A stretch of DNA of 64,000 nucleotides, from the NCBI GenBank assembly GCA_038093515.1, contig JBBPSI010000061.1, forward strand, positions 62,001 to 126,000, given 5' to 3'. Source of the stretch: Butyriboletus loyo. Its lineage: Eukaryota > Basidiomycota > Agaricomycetes > Boletales > Boletaceae. Shown one piece after another: positions 24,049-35,928 of the stretch (positions are counted from its first letter, which is position 1; each line of letters opens with the position of its first letter). The notes beneath the pieces are model-generated. The model was not told where the DNA came from. It searched no databases and saw nothing but the letters and a program-made list of their open reading frames with translations. Position numbers and translations under genes: made by a program.

Positions 24049-26414
24049 ATGGACATGGACATCGCCAACGACGGCGAAAACATCCTTGACTGGAACGAAG
24101 ACCGCGTTCACCAGTGGTTCACTGCTCTGGGATTTCCGCAGTACGAACACCAGATCAGAGGTACCCTGGCTGGCTCAGTTCGTAGCAACTACAGCTCACC
24201 TCGTACTATCCAGAACATAACATCTCGGGGGACGTTCTGTGCATGCTGGATCCGGAGACTCTCAAGGCAGTCGGAGTCACCACCGTCGGTCAGAGGCTAG
24301 CCATCCTCAAAGCAATCTACCAAGCCAAGCTCGCATACCACATACCAATCGACTCGGATCACTATGTCCCCCCTTGTATGTCCACTTCATCGACCGGCTT
24401 CCTTATATTGAGCCATGTCTTCCAGCCGAAGCTCAGGAACGTGCCGTGTCTGTCAAGAAACTCAATAACCTCGTCAAGGAGCAAGGTGGGTGCCTCTCGT
24501 TCGGTCCTCCTTTCCTCATCCTCATTACTTCCTGACCCTATAGCTCAGCGTGTCTCCTATCTCGAAGAAGACAACAAACGTCTAAAGGAGACTGTTGAAA
24601 TATTGCTCGAGGAATTTAACCAAGTTCGTAATTCACAGCGATCGGTACCACCATTTTAATGACAGTTGGCAGACTATTCACCACTTTCGCAAGCAGGATG
24701 AACACACATTAAGGCGACAACCATCCTTCAAGTGGGCTCAGTACCCAAATCCTATCAAATCTCCCACAAAGCCAGAGATAGAGTCTCCGAATCCCTCACC
24801 CCATCAAATGGAACACGACATCTCTCAGGTTCGCTCCACGCAGAATAATGCAGTGCAATCTGGCTCTTCTGCACCACAAAGGAACCCAGCGCCCTCCACG
24901 GCCGAATCGCCTGGTCCTCAACCATCGTCCTCTGCAAGACCCAATCGGCATGAAAGCTCAGACAATCTCAAGAGTTTCAAAGTTAGCTTGGAGGACCCGA
25001 CGTGGAAAGTCTTGCCGGCTGCGTTGAAGAAATATAAGATCAATAACGATACCTGGCAAAACTATGCCATGTTTATATGCTATGGATCAGCTGGTACTGG
25101 GTACACCCCCGTTACATTGACCTTAATCACTCATCATCTATTCGACAGGAAATCGCATTGAACGATGTCTTAGTTATGATGAGAAACCGTTGCTTCTCTT
25201 TCAAAAACTAAAGGATGCGAAGAAAAACCCCGTTTTCATGCTCAAACATATCAAAGACATACGTTCCCCAATTGCAGTTGCTCAACAAAAACACGCTCTA
25301 CGCAAAGCCTCCATTTCGTCCGAGCATACAAACAGCAATAGTAGCACACCGAATGTCACACCCTCTCACCATAACAAGCCTGTCGCTGTCGGCCAGGGCA
25401 AATCAATTGCCCGTCCTCCCAAGCTCGAGGTGAGTGACTTGTCGGCACCAGCACCACCCCTCACGGGCACTACGCCGCAAGCTGGCTGGCCCGAGGTCAT
25501 GTCACCGGTCGTCGAAAATAAATCTGGTGAGGATAATAGCAGTCGCGAGACGACCTCCGCTACGTTGGTCAACTTGGGACAGAGCCTCGACTCCACCAAA
25601 TCTAGAACAACGACCTTGTATGGATCCACTGAAGCAGAGAGTACGAAGAGGGAGATGCCTCCATCTATGGGTGTTTCATATGCGGTGGCGATATACCCCT
25701 ATATGGCAGAACAAGAGGACGAATTCGATGTCATTGTGTGCGTGTCCTTTCTCCTTCACGATCAGCAGCTGTCTCATCCGGGCGTATAGTGGGGATACCT
25801 TTGTCATTCTTTCCCGAGCTCGTGGCTGGTGGGTTGTGCAACGGGACCCAACGGGCTCCGGTGTTGTCGACACCGATACCTCAAAACAAGGATGGGTACC
25901 CGCGGGATGTTTGTTGGAAACAAATGTTCCAGTCGCATCAGCGATAGCCGAAGCAACGGCGGCAGCCAAGGCCTCTGGATCTTCCGAGGTCTCCGAGAAT
26001 AAGACACCAATCTTGCCATTGAGCATTATATCGACGAGCTTCCCTGGCATTGCATTGATGGACTACAAGAAGAAAGGAGACGAAGAGTTGGATCTGGCAA
26101 AGGATGATGCATTGAGGGTGTTCAAGCGATACAACCATTGGTCATATGTGCGTTTCCGCCACCCTGATTTTGTCTGAAGCTAACGATTCATTTTGTAGGC
26201 TGTCAAGGAGGAAGGTGGTGATCGCGGTTGGGTCCCTTCTTGGTTCATTGGGAAGGTGCCAACCCCGGGTGGTGCGCCAACAACGCCAAGCACGAGCACA
26301 GCTCCGGCGATGAGTAACGGATCGTCCCTCGACGCAGATGTCCCGACCCAAATTCAGGTCTCACCAATGTCGTCTGCATTCCCCGGCCCAATGCAGAATC
26401 GCGGACCCATATGA
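24049..26414 (+). CDS. Ste50/Ubc2-type MAP-kinase adaptor (SAM-RA-SH3-SH3)
   Basis: Exons 24049-24160, 24214-24375, 24426-24485, 24544-24623, 24694-25093, 25149-25737, 25790-26147 and 26199-26414; 658 aa. Domains in order: SAM (about 14-75: WNEDRVHQWFTALGFPQYE, SGDVLCMLDPETLKAVGV); coiled coil (about 95-137); Ras-association (about 231-308: SFKVSLEDPTWKVLPAALKK, GNRIERCLSYDEKPLLLFQK); SH3 (about 448-510: AVAIYPYMAEQEDEFDV, GDTFVILSRARGWWVV); SH3 (about 551-606: GIALMDYKKKGDEELDL, GWVPSWFIG). Ascomycete Ste50 lacks the SH3 pair; this arrangement is that of Ubc2 of basidiomycete smuts, which couples Ras to the MAPKKK of the pheromone and filamentation cascade. Both SH3 domains retain the ALYDY-like and WVP motifs, so ligand binding is probably intact. 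Acceptor of exon 5 could also be 24697. Confidence 0.93.
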
Positions 26415-26838
26415 CGATTTGTACTATCATCATCAAGTGTATCTATTTTCATGTCTTGTGCTTTCCTCACTATTTCTCTACCCCCGATCTTTCGCATCCA
26501 CCTAATATTCATACGATAACAAGCTACCGCTGCCGGTCGTATCGCTATCTTTCGTTCTTTGCTAATGCTCATATATTCCACATGGACACATACCTTGTTC
26601 GTTCCTTTTACCCCGAGAGTACAACATTCCACTTACGCACTCAGCATAACACAATTTCCTTTGGGTTCAGATGAGCATGATGCAGGATGGGTCCATCTGT
26701 CATTTCCATGTCAACCTATTGTCCATCGCCAATACCTTCTTGTATCATATCAATTTAATGATCCCTATTACGAACACTTTGTACGAAGATGGCTGATGCC
26801 AGTCCATAGCTCGAATGATGGTCGGAACTTGATCGCGT

Positions 26839-27871
26839 CTATTGGTAGACTTTCAACACCTTCATCAGCAGGCAGAGGTACCACCCTGTCAGCCCCCAGA
26901 CCTCGAGCCTCCCTCCATTGATTTCCGACTGTCCACGTGTATCGCTTGACTCACACGGACCGCCGGGTGGAACAAGATCCGAAACATCAATCGCCCAGTA
27001 CGGCCTTCCACCACGGAAATGATGAGGTTTGAGCCGAGCGTGCGAGATCAAAGCCGCAAGGGGAAGATGGAAGATGGTAGCTACCTCGGGTTGGGATATC
27101 GTTAACGAAGTGAGGGATATAGATGGAAGTGGGGTATCAATCTTCTCGCCGAACGCATCCTGCCTTGGGCGTGTATTTCTAATTTCCAGATCGACATCGG
27201 TTTGCATGTAACGGGTATTTGATTCATGATTCGAGGGTAACGGCGCGTTTGCACTCGGATAAATAAAGCCCTGAATGCAGAAAGTTCTCTGTGGGCCGGC
27301 CAGCGTTGGACCAAGTAGAGGACGTACGACGTAAGGCCACACTCGGAGACCTTTGAGACTCAATTCGGCAGGACCAAATTGTCCTATGACCTCAATCTGA
27401 CCAGGGAGAACACCCACTTCTTCGTGCGTTTCCCTCAGCGCAGTGGCTAGGAAAGATGGATCTGTCTAGTAGGGATGAGCACAATCCAATCCGCCACTCG
27501 CGAGCACCAAGAGGGACAGATCAATACCTTGTCTACTCTCCCGCCTGGAAAGCTGCCTCACGGGTCAGGGTAAGAGCCATGTAGCATCGGTCCGGCACCC
27601 ACCTCACTTCACCAGCATGCGACCTGAGCTTTCCTCTGACCTCGAGTAGCACGCCGGGCGTGTTGTTCACATTGCAGAGGGGGACAAGGACAGCTGCGTG
27701 TGGCTCTGTCGGGTCCGGGGCAATACCATCCTGGTGAGTGACCGCTCCCGCAAGGGCATCTCTGATCTTTGCGAGCGAGGCGCGTGTGAATGGGGTTGTA
27801 AGTGAAATGATGGAGGGTGGTGGTACTACTACGTTCGCTGCTGTCGAGGTCATGAACGTTCTGGACAACAT
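26839..27871 (-). CDS. Nudix hydrolase, CoA-diphosphatase (NUDT7/8, Pcd1)-like
   Basis: Exons 27603-27871, 27528-27552 and 26839-27465 give 306 aa. The 25-nt middle exon is needed to build SFPGGRVDK; together with exon 3 it forms the Nudix signature GGRVDKTDPSFLATALRETH plus EEVGV (about residues 93-117), with REtheEvG carrying the metal-binding glutamates. The upstream LLEVRGKLRSHAGEV matches the CoA-specific signature of the NUDT7/NUDT8/Pcd1 group, which cleaves coenzyme A or acyl-CoA to 3',5'-ADP and phosphopantetheine, usually in peroxisomes or mitochondria. No clear PTS1 at the C-terminus (KVYQ). ATG 27871 was taken as start; ATG 27853 is an alternative. Divergent from CDK7 by 126 bp. 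Confidence 0.88.
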
Positions 27872-27997
27872 GTTGCCATTCTGTCAGTGCAAACGGAACT
27901 TGGTCAGGCAGGTTGGGAGCTTCAAGGATAAACGTAGCCGAACCGAACTGACTGAGTCACTCCATATTTGGAAAACGGCTGCACTGACTCTTATGAG

Positions 27998-29574
27998 ATG
28001 GATGCCGTCGAAAAGGCCAACGCAGAACGTCAAAGGAAATGGTAGTCCTTGTCTACTCGCTCTCCTGTGCCGTCTTGACCGTCTTGGGCGTACTGCAGGG
28101 CAAAAGACCAGAAAATCGGTGAAGGCACCTACGCCGTTGTTTACAGAGGTCCGTCCGCCTTTGTACCCTCGCATATCCCCTTATTCCTTATTTCCACACC
28201 GATAGGTCACGAATTATCTACCTCAAGGAAGGTTGCCATCAAAAAGATAAAAGTCGGGCAGTTCAAAGATGGCCTCGACATGTCTGCTATTCGCGAAGTC
28301 AAGTATCTTCGTGAGCTACACCACCAGAATATCATCGAGGTAATTCTCTTCCTCTTTGTATGTTCCGTCATACCCACCCACCGCCAGCTCATGGATGTAT
28401 TCTCCTCGAAAATAAACCTCAATCTCGTCCTCGAGTTTTTAGATACCGACCTCGAAATAATCATCAAGGATCGCACGCTCGTCTTCTTGCCTGCAGACAT
28501 CAAGGCATGGATGGCAATGACCTTTCGTGGATTGGAGTTCTGCCATAGGAATTTCATTCTCCACCGGGTGCGTCTATCCTTTGATAATTCTACGTAGGGC
28601 CAATCTGGTATTCGGTGCATGACGCTGTGTTACTGACGCGATCCTGTGACGATTATAGGATCTGAAGCCAAACAACCTGCTCATTGCCTCTGATGGGCAG
28701 CTCAAGCTCGCCGACTTTGGTCTCGCAAGAGACTTTGCAGACCCCGGATACAAGATGACATGTCAGGTCATCACTCGGTTGGTTCACGTCCCACTTTACC
28801 GAGTAGTCACATAGTCTCACTTATTCCGTGTCAGCTGGTATCGACCCCCTGAACTTTTATTTGGCTGTAGATACTACGGTACCGCAGTCGATATATGGTC
28901 CGTTGGGTGTATCTTTGCAGAGTTGATGTTACGCACGCCATATCTCCCCGGCGACTCAGATATGGACCAGCTGAAAATCATCTTCCGAGCACTCGGAACG
29001 CCGACGGAGGAGGATTGGCCAGTGAGTGTTCCACTGTCCTTTGTTGCTACCTCTTTTTCGACACGAGCTGACCGCTGCAACCCTGCGCATAACCCTGATG
29101 CCGTTTCCCAGGGCCATGCTAGACTCCCAGATTACGTTCCTGTAGGACAGTTCCCTCGCACTCCCCTCCGTGACCTCTTCACTGCGGTTTCGGGAGATGC
29201 CCTGAACCTGCTCAGTAGATGCCTCACGTACGAGCCACCACGACGGATAGGTGCACGAGAGGTCTGTCTTTTTCTGTTCGAGAATTACGTATTGCATAAG
29301 TTCTGGTCTTCGACCAATCTGAACCGACCATGTTGTACAGGCCCTTCATCACCCTTACTTTACATCGCTTCCCTACCCAACACATCCATCTAAACTTCCC
29401 AAACCTGCCTCCGTCCAGTCCCGCCCTCTCGAAGAGGTGGACGGAAACGTCGAACTATCAGCGTCGGGCCCGGGCGTAAAAGCTGTACCACCGAACAGAT
29501 TGAAACGCAAGCTCTCATCACCGATTGACGGTCTAAGACCGTTGGCGCGCAAGTTGGATTTTGGAGCGTTGTGA
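27998..29574 (+). CDS. CDK7: Cyclin-dependent kinase CDK7 (Kin28/Mcs6), TFIIH kinase
   Basis: Exons 27998-28041, 28099-28148, 28206-28339, 28388-28567, 28659-28777, 28835-29021, 29112-29261 and 29341-29574; 365 aa. Complete kinase: [10 protein letters not shown]-loop (about 22-30), VAIKKIKV with catalytic Lys, [20 protein letters not shown] catalytic loop (about 135-142), DFGLA (about 155), [14 protein letters not shown] and [10 protein letters not shown]. The combination FLDTDLE...IIKD with the Lys-rich C-terminal extension KLPKPASV is typical of CDK7, which with cyclin H and Mat1 phosphorylates the RNA polymerase II CTD. The T-loop [13 protein letters not shown] keeps a Thr. The APE motif reads PPE, as in CDK9, rather than the usual APE of CDK7. 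Confidence 0.92.
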
Positions 29575-29756
29575 CTTCGGTTTTGTTACAGCGAGTGCAA
29601 TCCCTTCGTAACGTGCATATATGTATGTGTGTAATAATGAATTTCAGTGGTATTGGGACAATAAAGATGAAGATTCTTGGATTGAGTGCAGAACCGGAAA
29701 CTGGTCAGGATGAGGAATAGAAAAAAAACACATCGACAACGGAGTACCAATATATT

Positions 29757-32439
29757 TTAACGAGGCGCATCACAAACAGAACATTTATCTACAGCGCTCG
29801 CTGGATTGGAGAGCATGCAGACAGAACATATCCATGTATTACTCTCAGGTTTGGAAGGTAATGTTAGGCCAGCTGCAGACCAGTCAAAGCTCTTCATTGG
29901 GGCGGTCGGCCGGGCTGTTGCGGCGGGAGCGGAAGAGGTTGGTGCAGGCGTAGGTGCAGGAGAGGGAGAAGAGCAAACCGTCGGCGCTTGCCGGGGAGCA
30001 TCACAAATCGTACACTTTTCCATCGCATCTGCAGGGTTCTGCAAGCTACAAAGTGAACATGCCCACGTCTGTGCCGAAGTGGTGGGCGCTTTGATTCCGG
30101 CTGCGGTCCAATTAAACCCATTCATGGCGCGTACTGGCGCAATGACAGGAGTGAACTCGTAAGTGGGGAGGAAAGTAACAGCCAAGGAAAGCGCAGCGTT
30201 ACGTGCTGCGGAAAGGCTAGGACAGGCGGGGTAAGAAGAGGTTGTCCCAACAGAGAACGTATATTTGGGAAGTTCGTCGACACTCATTGCAAGGGCTTCC
30301 TCCCTTGGTGATAACTTAGTCTTTGCTGGCGCCACCGTAGTCTTTGGGAAGGCGGGCGAGGGCACAGACGGGGGTGCAAAGAACGGGGGAAGGGGTGGCG
30401 CCGGTGCAGTGTCCGCACTCTTGACCTCTACTTTGTCGGCGTGGAAACTGTACCGAAGTTTGGAAGGCTCCTTCGGCGCAGAAGTCTTCGCACCACCAAA
30501 CAACGGTTTGGTAGCAGAAGGCGGAGACAACGTCGTTGCTGGCGGTGGTGGAGTTGGCTTGCCATTGATGGGGGCAGTGTCGTCGGCAGGCTCGATAATT
30601 TCCGCTGGGCGTATGATTGCTCTGGAAGCACTGGTCTCATCGGTTTCTTGGACCTTAGGCAACGATCTGGCAGGCGGGATTTTGCGGCGCTTGGAAGGGC
30701 TTTCTTCATCCTCCAGGAGGGTGATTGTCTCCACAACATTAGGAACAGAGCGGATTATATGTGTGGAGCCGTTGTGTGCAGAAGCGAAAGGTTCGTTGAC
30801 TGAGACTTCTTCCCCACGAGTCGGCTTTTCCATTTCCGGTGGTGGTCTCGAGCGTTTGGTACCCTGTGAAACTAACATGAGACAACCAGCTGGGTTCATC
30901 GGGGGACGACCCACCTTGGGGACAGTAGCTTCTATAATAGCTTGCGCAGATATCTCCGGTTCCTGTTCCCATGGCTTCTCAGCAGGCTTGGCAGTGAATT
31001 TGGGTCGCTTCACCACAGGCTTCCTCACTGGTGCTGGAGGCTTTACAGGACTAGCAGTCTGGTACGGATTGGAGACATCTGGCTTCTTCGCAGGAGTCAC
31101 CTCCTTGATGAGCTCAGTCATAAAATCAGCCGCCCGGGTGGGTCGGAAAGGCGGATAAGCCTGTGGTGGTGAATCGCTCTCCTTCCATGTCTGCCGTAAG
31201 GGAGATGGGATGGCCGGTGTGGTGGGCTTCATGGGTAGCCCACCTGTGCGAATGCGAGGTTGTATACCATTCCCCTTCGAAGGCGTGACCGGCGGTGCGG
31301 GAGCGAGCGTGGCAGAAACAGCGGTTTTACCGTTCAAAAATGTCACAGAAGGTCCGGTGGCGTGATGCGAAGGTGGGATGGGAGATTCCGGCATTGAACT
31401 TGGGAAACTAGCAGTCGAGGTTGAGGGCACCATCGGCTTTTGAGGTGTCGAAGATTCAGCCTCATCACCCACACGCCGCCGCTTCGTGTCAGTTGTCGGC
31501 GGAGTCTTAGGAGGTGACAACTTAATTCGATGTTGCTGCGGACGAGGTGTAAAACCAGGGGACTGGTAGCGATTGCGGGGACGCGAACTGCCTGCACCCT
31601 GCCATCGGTACACGCCATTAGGATTCCTGGAGAGGGTTTTACGAGGCGTTTGGATATTGCTAATGCCCTGGGTTTGATTTGGCGACGCGCTGCGTGAAGG
31701 TGACACGGAAAACCGAAATGGTTCAGGTTTGTCAGGAACAAACGTTGACCCTAAAGCAGCAATGGCAGAGCCCTAAGTACATACGCTCCGACGCAATAAG
31801 CATCGGGCGCACCTTGCACGTTTTTCTGGATGTAATCCACAATGCCAGCTGCCTCAAAGTCGTTAAGGGGCTGCCCAGCTTTCTCGACCAAAAACCTCGT
31901 GACTGGCTCGAGGTTTCTAGCCAGGGAGGAACTGGGAGGGGCAGGCGAAGGTGCGTTCAAAGAAAATGGCTGGTGTGGTGATTGTGTAACATGACCTGAG
32001 CTTGCAGTCGGACCGTTCATTACCGATGGCCTTGATGAATTAGATGACGACTAAATGAGGATTGAGCAATCTTGAACTCGAAGGAACGTAGGTCGGGTAC
32101 ATGCCTGCTGTTGCGGTGGCGGAGGTGGTGGATGCAATGGTTGTCGTGGTGGTGAGAAGCGACGAGGAGGAGGACCTTGCGCAATCTCGCCGTCCGATGG
32201 GCCTGATATATCGGAACCCTCTGGTTCGCTGCTGCCTCGGAAGGGATTTAGAAAGTTGATTAGTCCGGAAAGACTCCAAAGCTAGGGAAATTAGTTCAGC
32301 GCAAAGAAATTTTCGGACAGACAAATGCACACACCGAATTTCTCGACGGCTGGACCTTGCTCGATTTCGAAGGTCGCGCATATGGCGAAGCAAGGTTGTT
32401 TCTGTTGGCGCGACGGTCATTTCGTCTGGCGGCGCTCAT
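29757..32439 (-). CDS. Nup153/Nup60-like nucleoporin with two RanBP2 zinc fingers
   Basis: Exons 32335-32439, 32105-32281, 31813-32050 and 29757-31750 give 837 aa. The N-terminus is basic (MSAARRNDRRANRNNLASPY) followed by WSLSGLINFLNPF (about 37-49), which resembles the amphipathic membrane-binding helix of Nup60/Nup153. A short helical segment (LEPVTRFLVEKAG, AAGIVDYIQKN) precedes a long disordered Pro/Ser/Lys region. The C-terminus has two RanBP2-type fingers of the form W-x-C-x2-C-x3-N-x6-C-x2-C, one beginning WACSLCSLQNP (about 745) and one WICSVCMLSNP (about 812), each ending CDAPR. SFDWSAAG repeats precede them. These features point to a nuclear-basket nucleoporin. Intron 32051-32104 appears to be GC-AG (CAG|GCATGT), because no GT donor gives the right phase. 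Divergent from the complex I gene by 205 bp. Confidence 0.8.
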
Positions 32440-32644
32440 TGTGAATAATGAATAACGTTCAGCTCGACAGGGCGAGCAACAAGTGCGGCTGGGAGGTGCT
32501 CGAGGACGAGCTCGAGGATGAAGTGAAAGGAGAAGATACGAGAACAATGATCGCGACAGGGAATAGCGGAGTTTAGGGCTGGCCTCGGAAGGACTTGTGA
32601 TTTTGTTGGTTTTCATTGTTCTACAAACAACACACACGGTCGCC

Positions 32645-33360
32645 ATGCCTGACAAGGTCGTGAAGACACCCTACCCGCTCATCGACGCAGACCCGCATTT
32701 CTCTCGTGTTGTTCGTTATTTCCGTCCTTCCGACTATGCAACCTGGGCTACAGCAACCGCCGCGTTTCCAGCCGCCTTGTACCTGTGGAGTATGCACCAA
32801 ATTCTTTAATCCAATGTCCTCTGTAATAGAACAATACCCTCCCAGACATGGCAGACCCATTACCACCCAACATCCGCCTTCGTACCACCCTCCGCCTCGG
32901 CGGACTCATGGGCTTCATAGGTGGCTTCTTCTTTGCATACCAAAACTCAAGCTGTAAGCATCCTTTCGGCATCCACCGGGACCTGATCTCATCCCACCAC
33001 AAGTGCGTTTCTGGGGTTGGACGGAGAACAAACGTGAGGAGGAGTTCGACTTGGCCGAGTTGAGGCAACGTGTTGCCGAGGGCAAGCCCTTGCATCCCCA
33101 GTCTTCTCAACCAGAGTGGATACAGGACGTTGCCTACCGCAACTCCGCGTGGTCCCAACTCAAATTCCGTAAGTGCTCGTCTTGTCGTACATCATCACTT
33201 CTGACTCGGCTCGTTTTCAGAGGCGTTCCCGGTGTGAGACGTCTTGTGCATATCTACAGTCCAATATCCTAATAGTCCCCTCAGGTTCAACTTTGTCAAC
33301 CACCAACATCACGGAACAGATCACGCCAAATACGGCGCCGGAGACAAGGAGTTTGCCTGA
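32645..33360 (+). CDS. Mitochondrial complex I accessory subunit (20.9/21-kDa type)
   Basis: Exons 32645-32789, 32846-32953, 33004-33168, 33221-33233 and 33285-33360; 168 aa. Family landmarks: YPLIDADPHFSRVVRYFRPS near the N-terminus, DYATWA, a hydrophobic segment LGGLMGFIGGFFFAY (about 66-80), RFWGWTENKRE, and the C-terminal FNFVNHQHHGTDHAKYGAGD. This corresponds to the fungal NADH:ubiquinone oxidoreductase 20.9/21-kDa subunit, a single-span membrane-arm component. The fourth exon is only 13 nt but is required to connect KFQAFPVFNFVN in frame. No cleavable presequence is evident, as usual for this subunit. Confidence 0.88.
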
Positions 33361-33500
33361 TAGATTTTGACCTAAATATGCAGCTTGCAATCATTGGCTC
33401 GCATCCTTTGGTATCGGGATCCCTGGACGACGAATTCTACTTCCACCAGCAACTATTGATTAAATCGCTTTCCAAACATACAGTGTTGTTACAACCATCT

Positions 33501-34486
33501 TCAATATTTGAGCAAGAAATTCCCGACCACCTCAATGTACCTTGCTGTCTCCTCCAGCTGCGGGACATGTGCAGAGTGGGCAAATTGAATCCATTTGACC
33601 TTGGGAATGTATTTGAAGAATGGCTCGACCGTTATGTCTTGCGCTTCGTCGTAACGCCCATTCAAAATCAACGTGGGGACGTTTATCTTGTGAAGATCAT
33701 CGATGATGCTCCAAGTTTTGAGCGAACCAATAATGTGGAACTCGTTTGGTCCGTTCCTAGCCAAGTAAGCAAGGTCAGAGCATGATCCACGAAGAGAGAG
33801 AACACTTGCATGGTCATGTAGACCGTCGGATCCTTCTCCGTCCACTCCAGGGAAGCTTTGAGGGATTGAGGCATAGGCTTTAGTCTGCACAGGAAGTGCT
33901 CGTAGAAGACCTGAGTTGCCCTGAGGTAGTCTTCATGAGTAGTAGTACCTTCTACCTCATGCTTGTTGAGCACATCCTGGACTTGTTGGGGCAACTGAAG
34001 CCTCAAAAGTGCTGCTGCTTCCATCCACAACTTCATACTCGCAGGGGAGTCGGAGATAATGAGCTTGTGTAATCCCTTGGGTTGCTGGGTCGCGAAGACA
34101 GCAGCGAGCATCCCTCCCCAAGAATGGCCCAGTACATCGTAATCGTCATGAATACCCAAGTGATCCAAAAGGTTGTGGAGCTCGTCGACGAATAAGCTTG
34201 TAGTCCAGAAACTAGTGTCATCATTTTTCTCAGGGAGATGGGTTGAACGGCCGTTGCCGAGCTGATCATACAGAATGACGGGGATGGCGTAGAGGGTAGT
34301 CAATTGAGCGACGACCTCAATGTATTCATGCGTGCTCCCTGGGCCGCCATGGAGTAAGACGATGGGTCGGATGCCAGACTTGAGGTCACCAGAGACCTTG
34401 TACCAGGTCTTGCATGGCCTGCCTGCAGCTGGCACCACGAATGGTACTTCTCCTTCGACGAAATGAGGAAGGTTGGCAGAAGACAT
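33501..34486 (-). CDS. Alpha/beta hydrolase, proline iminopeptidase / amino-acid amidase type
   Basis: Exons 33810-34486 and 33501-33756 give 310 aa. The oxyanion motif VLLHGGPGS (about 43-51), the nucleophile elbow GHSWGGML (Ser about 118), the acid in LNGRYDEAQD and the base in AHSAHVPQLEET form a complete catalytic triad. HGGPG and GHSWGG are the signature of the S33 proline iminopeptidase and L-amino-acid amidase family. The intron 33757-33809 begins GCAAGT (AT|GCAAGT), the ideal GC donor; only this phase restores VYMTMNGPNEFHIIG, while the nearby GT donor shifts the frame. No signal peptide, so cytosolic. Substrate unknown. Confidence 0.88.
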
Positions 34487-35161
34487 CGCGAGTCTGTCGG
34501 GAGCACAAATCAGGGGGAATCTTTAACGTCACCAAACCCCTCACTGGTGCGGCTCGTTCGTCAAGCGTTTGTGGGGAAAGCTTGGTGGGCGACTTTGTCA
34601 ATTTTAGATCAACCCCACGCACGCATGGTCGTTTTATTTTGTAGTACCTGATAGTGGGTGCGAATTGGGCGATGTTCAGCGAGTACCGTGGATGAATGGA
34701 TTATGTTTATCTCCACCTTGCCACCACGTCGGTGGCTGTGCAGTGGTTTCGGCGCAAGCGGCCGGCGCGCGGGCGGGCCGGGAAATTTGCACGAGCAACC
34801 AATCAGCGATCGAACTTACGGTAGATTTTTGCGCCAACCTCGCTTGTATTTATGCACTCTCCGCCTGCCGAACAGGTACTTTACACCACTTTTTACACTC
34901 TACACACACCTTAGACTATGTCGATGTATACGGACGCTAGTTGCCAATCTTCTTTCTCTTTCCGAGCGAGCCTTACTCAATGCAATGTACACCTCTTTCG
35001 AAGCTTTAGCAGTTATTACCCTCCGACGGATTATGTAATACAATTTACCTTGCCGTGCGTGTAAATTTCTCAAGTCCGCATCAATTTGACCTGTCGCTCT
35101 GGCGTCTCAGCGCTCTTTGCGTTTTGGCCCTCCCTCTAGTCAACGAGGCGGAAATTTGCCA
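34487..35161. other. Intergenic region between divergent genes
   Basis: 675 bp between the hydrolase (-) and the small J-protein (+). Holds a GC-rich block (GGCGGGCCGGG, about 34772) and a CCAAT box. A 48-codon frame at 34918-35064 (starts MSMYTDASC) follows at a distance typical for a start codon; it has no known domain and could be a short upstream ORF or chance. Confidence 0.5.
34797..34806 (+). promoter_or_regulatory. CCAAT box
   Basis: AACCAATCAG matches the CCAAT (Hap/NF-Y) consensus RRCCAATCAG. It lies about 365 bp upstream of the J-protein start and 315 bp upstream of the hydrolase start, so either could be the target. Confidence 0.45.
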
Positions 35162-35928
35162 ATGACAGTTGGATTAACATTGTATGATGTTCTTGGCATA
35201 CCAACAGATGCGACCACAGAGGATGGTTCGTCTCTCATTTCATCTGTTCTTTCTCTGCCACATTTCTCATGTAGCTTTCCTGCAGTGAGAAAGGCGTACA
35301 AGACAAAGGCACTCGAAACACACCCAGATAAGCTCGAACCAACAGCGAGCGACCGGGAGCGGAGAGCTGCCGAGGGCAAGTTCAGAAACGTATGGACATC
35401 GTGGAGTTGCGCGTTCACCTGTGTACTATTCAACTCATACTGAACGTCCGCAGGTCTGTGAAGCTTTCCAAGTTCTGAGCGATCCGACCAAGCGAAAGGT
35501 TTGCCTGTCGTGCGCTCATTAGGTGCGCTATCCTCAATGATCATCATCCCCCAGGCCTACGATGATCGGATACAACGTGCACAACTGAACAAGAAAGCCT
35601 GGGACAACGAACGCGAGAGGCGGGTCAAAGAGCGCGAAGAATGGGCGCAGCGGGCCAAAGAACGGAGCGAAGCCCGTATGAAGGCACAAGCTGATTTGTA
35701 CCAGAATAACCGCAAGATCAAAGAGGAGAGGCAGATGCACACAAAGTTGGTTGAACAATTTTACCAAGAGCTTTGTGATCGGAATCCAGAGTGGCAGATC
35801 CGGAGACAAGAAATCCTCCAGGTAGTCGTCTTCCTTCATTCTTCAGCTGCATTCTCATATGATCGTCTTTGCAGCGCCGAGAGATGCGAGAGAAGGGACA
35901 GTCATCCACGCGACAGTCCACCCGTTAG
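35162..35928 (+). CDS. Small J-domain protein with helical charged tail
   Basis: Exons 35162-35225, 35286-35389, 35454-35498, 35555-35821 and 35875-35928; 177 aa. J domain at about residues 4-75: LYDVLGIPTDATTED, VRKAYKTKALETHPDKL with intact HPD, VCEAFQVLSDPTKRKAYDDR. A highly charged alpha-helical tail follows (RERRVKEREEWAQRAKERSE), ending REMREKGQSSTRQSTR. The layout resembles the J plus coiled-coil part of DNAJC17/Cwf23-type splicing J-proteins, but there is no RRM. Intron positions within the J domain match those of the J-protein at 19.3 kb (both split after the first helix and after GKF-R/GMF-R), which suggests common descent. Confidence 0.87.

Noticed and set aside
30265..31158. 297-codon open frame on the plus strand
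   Set aside because: It is the antisense shadow of the nucleoporin's long low-complexity exon and shows no domain.
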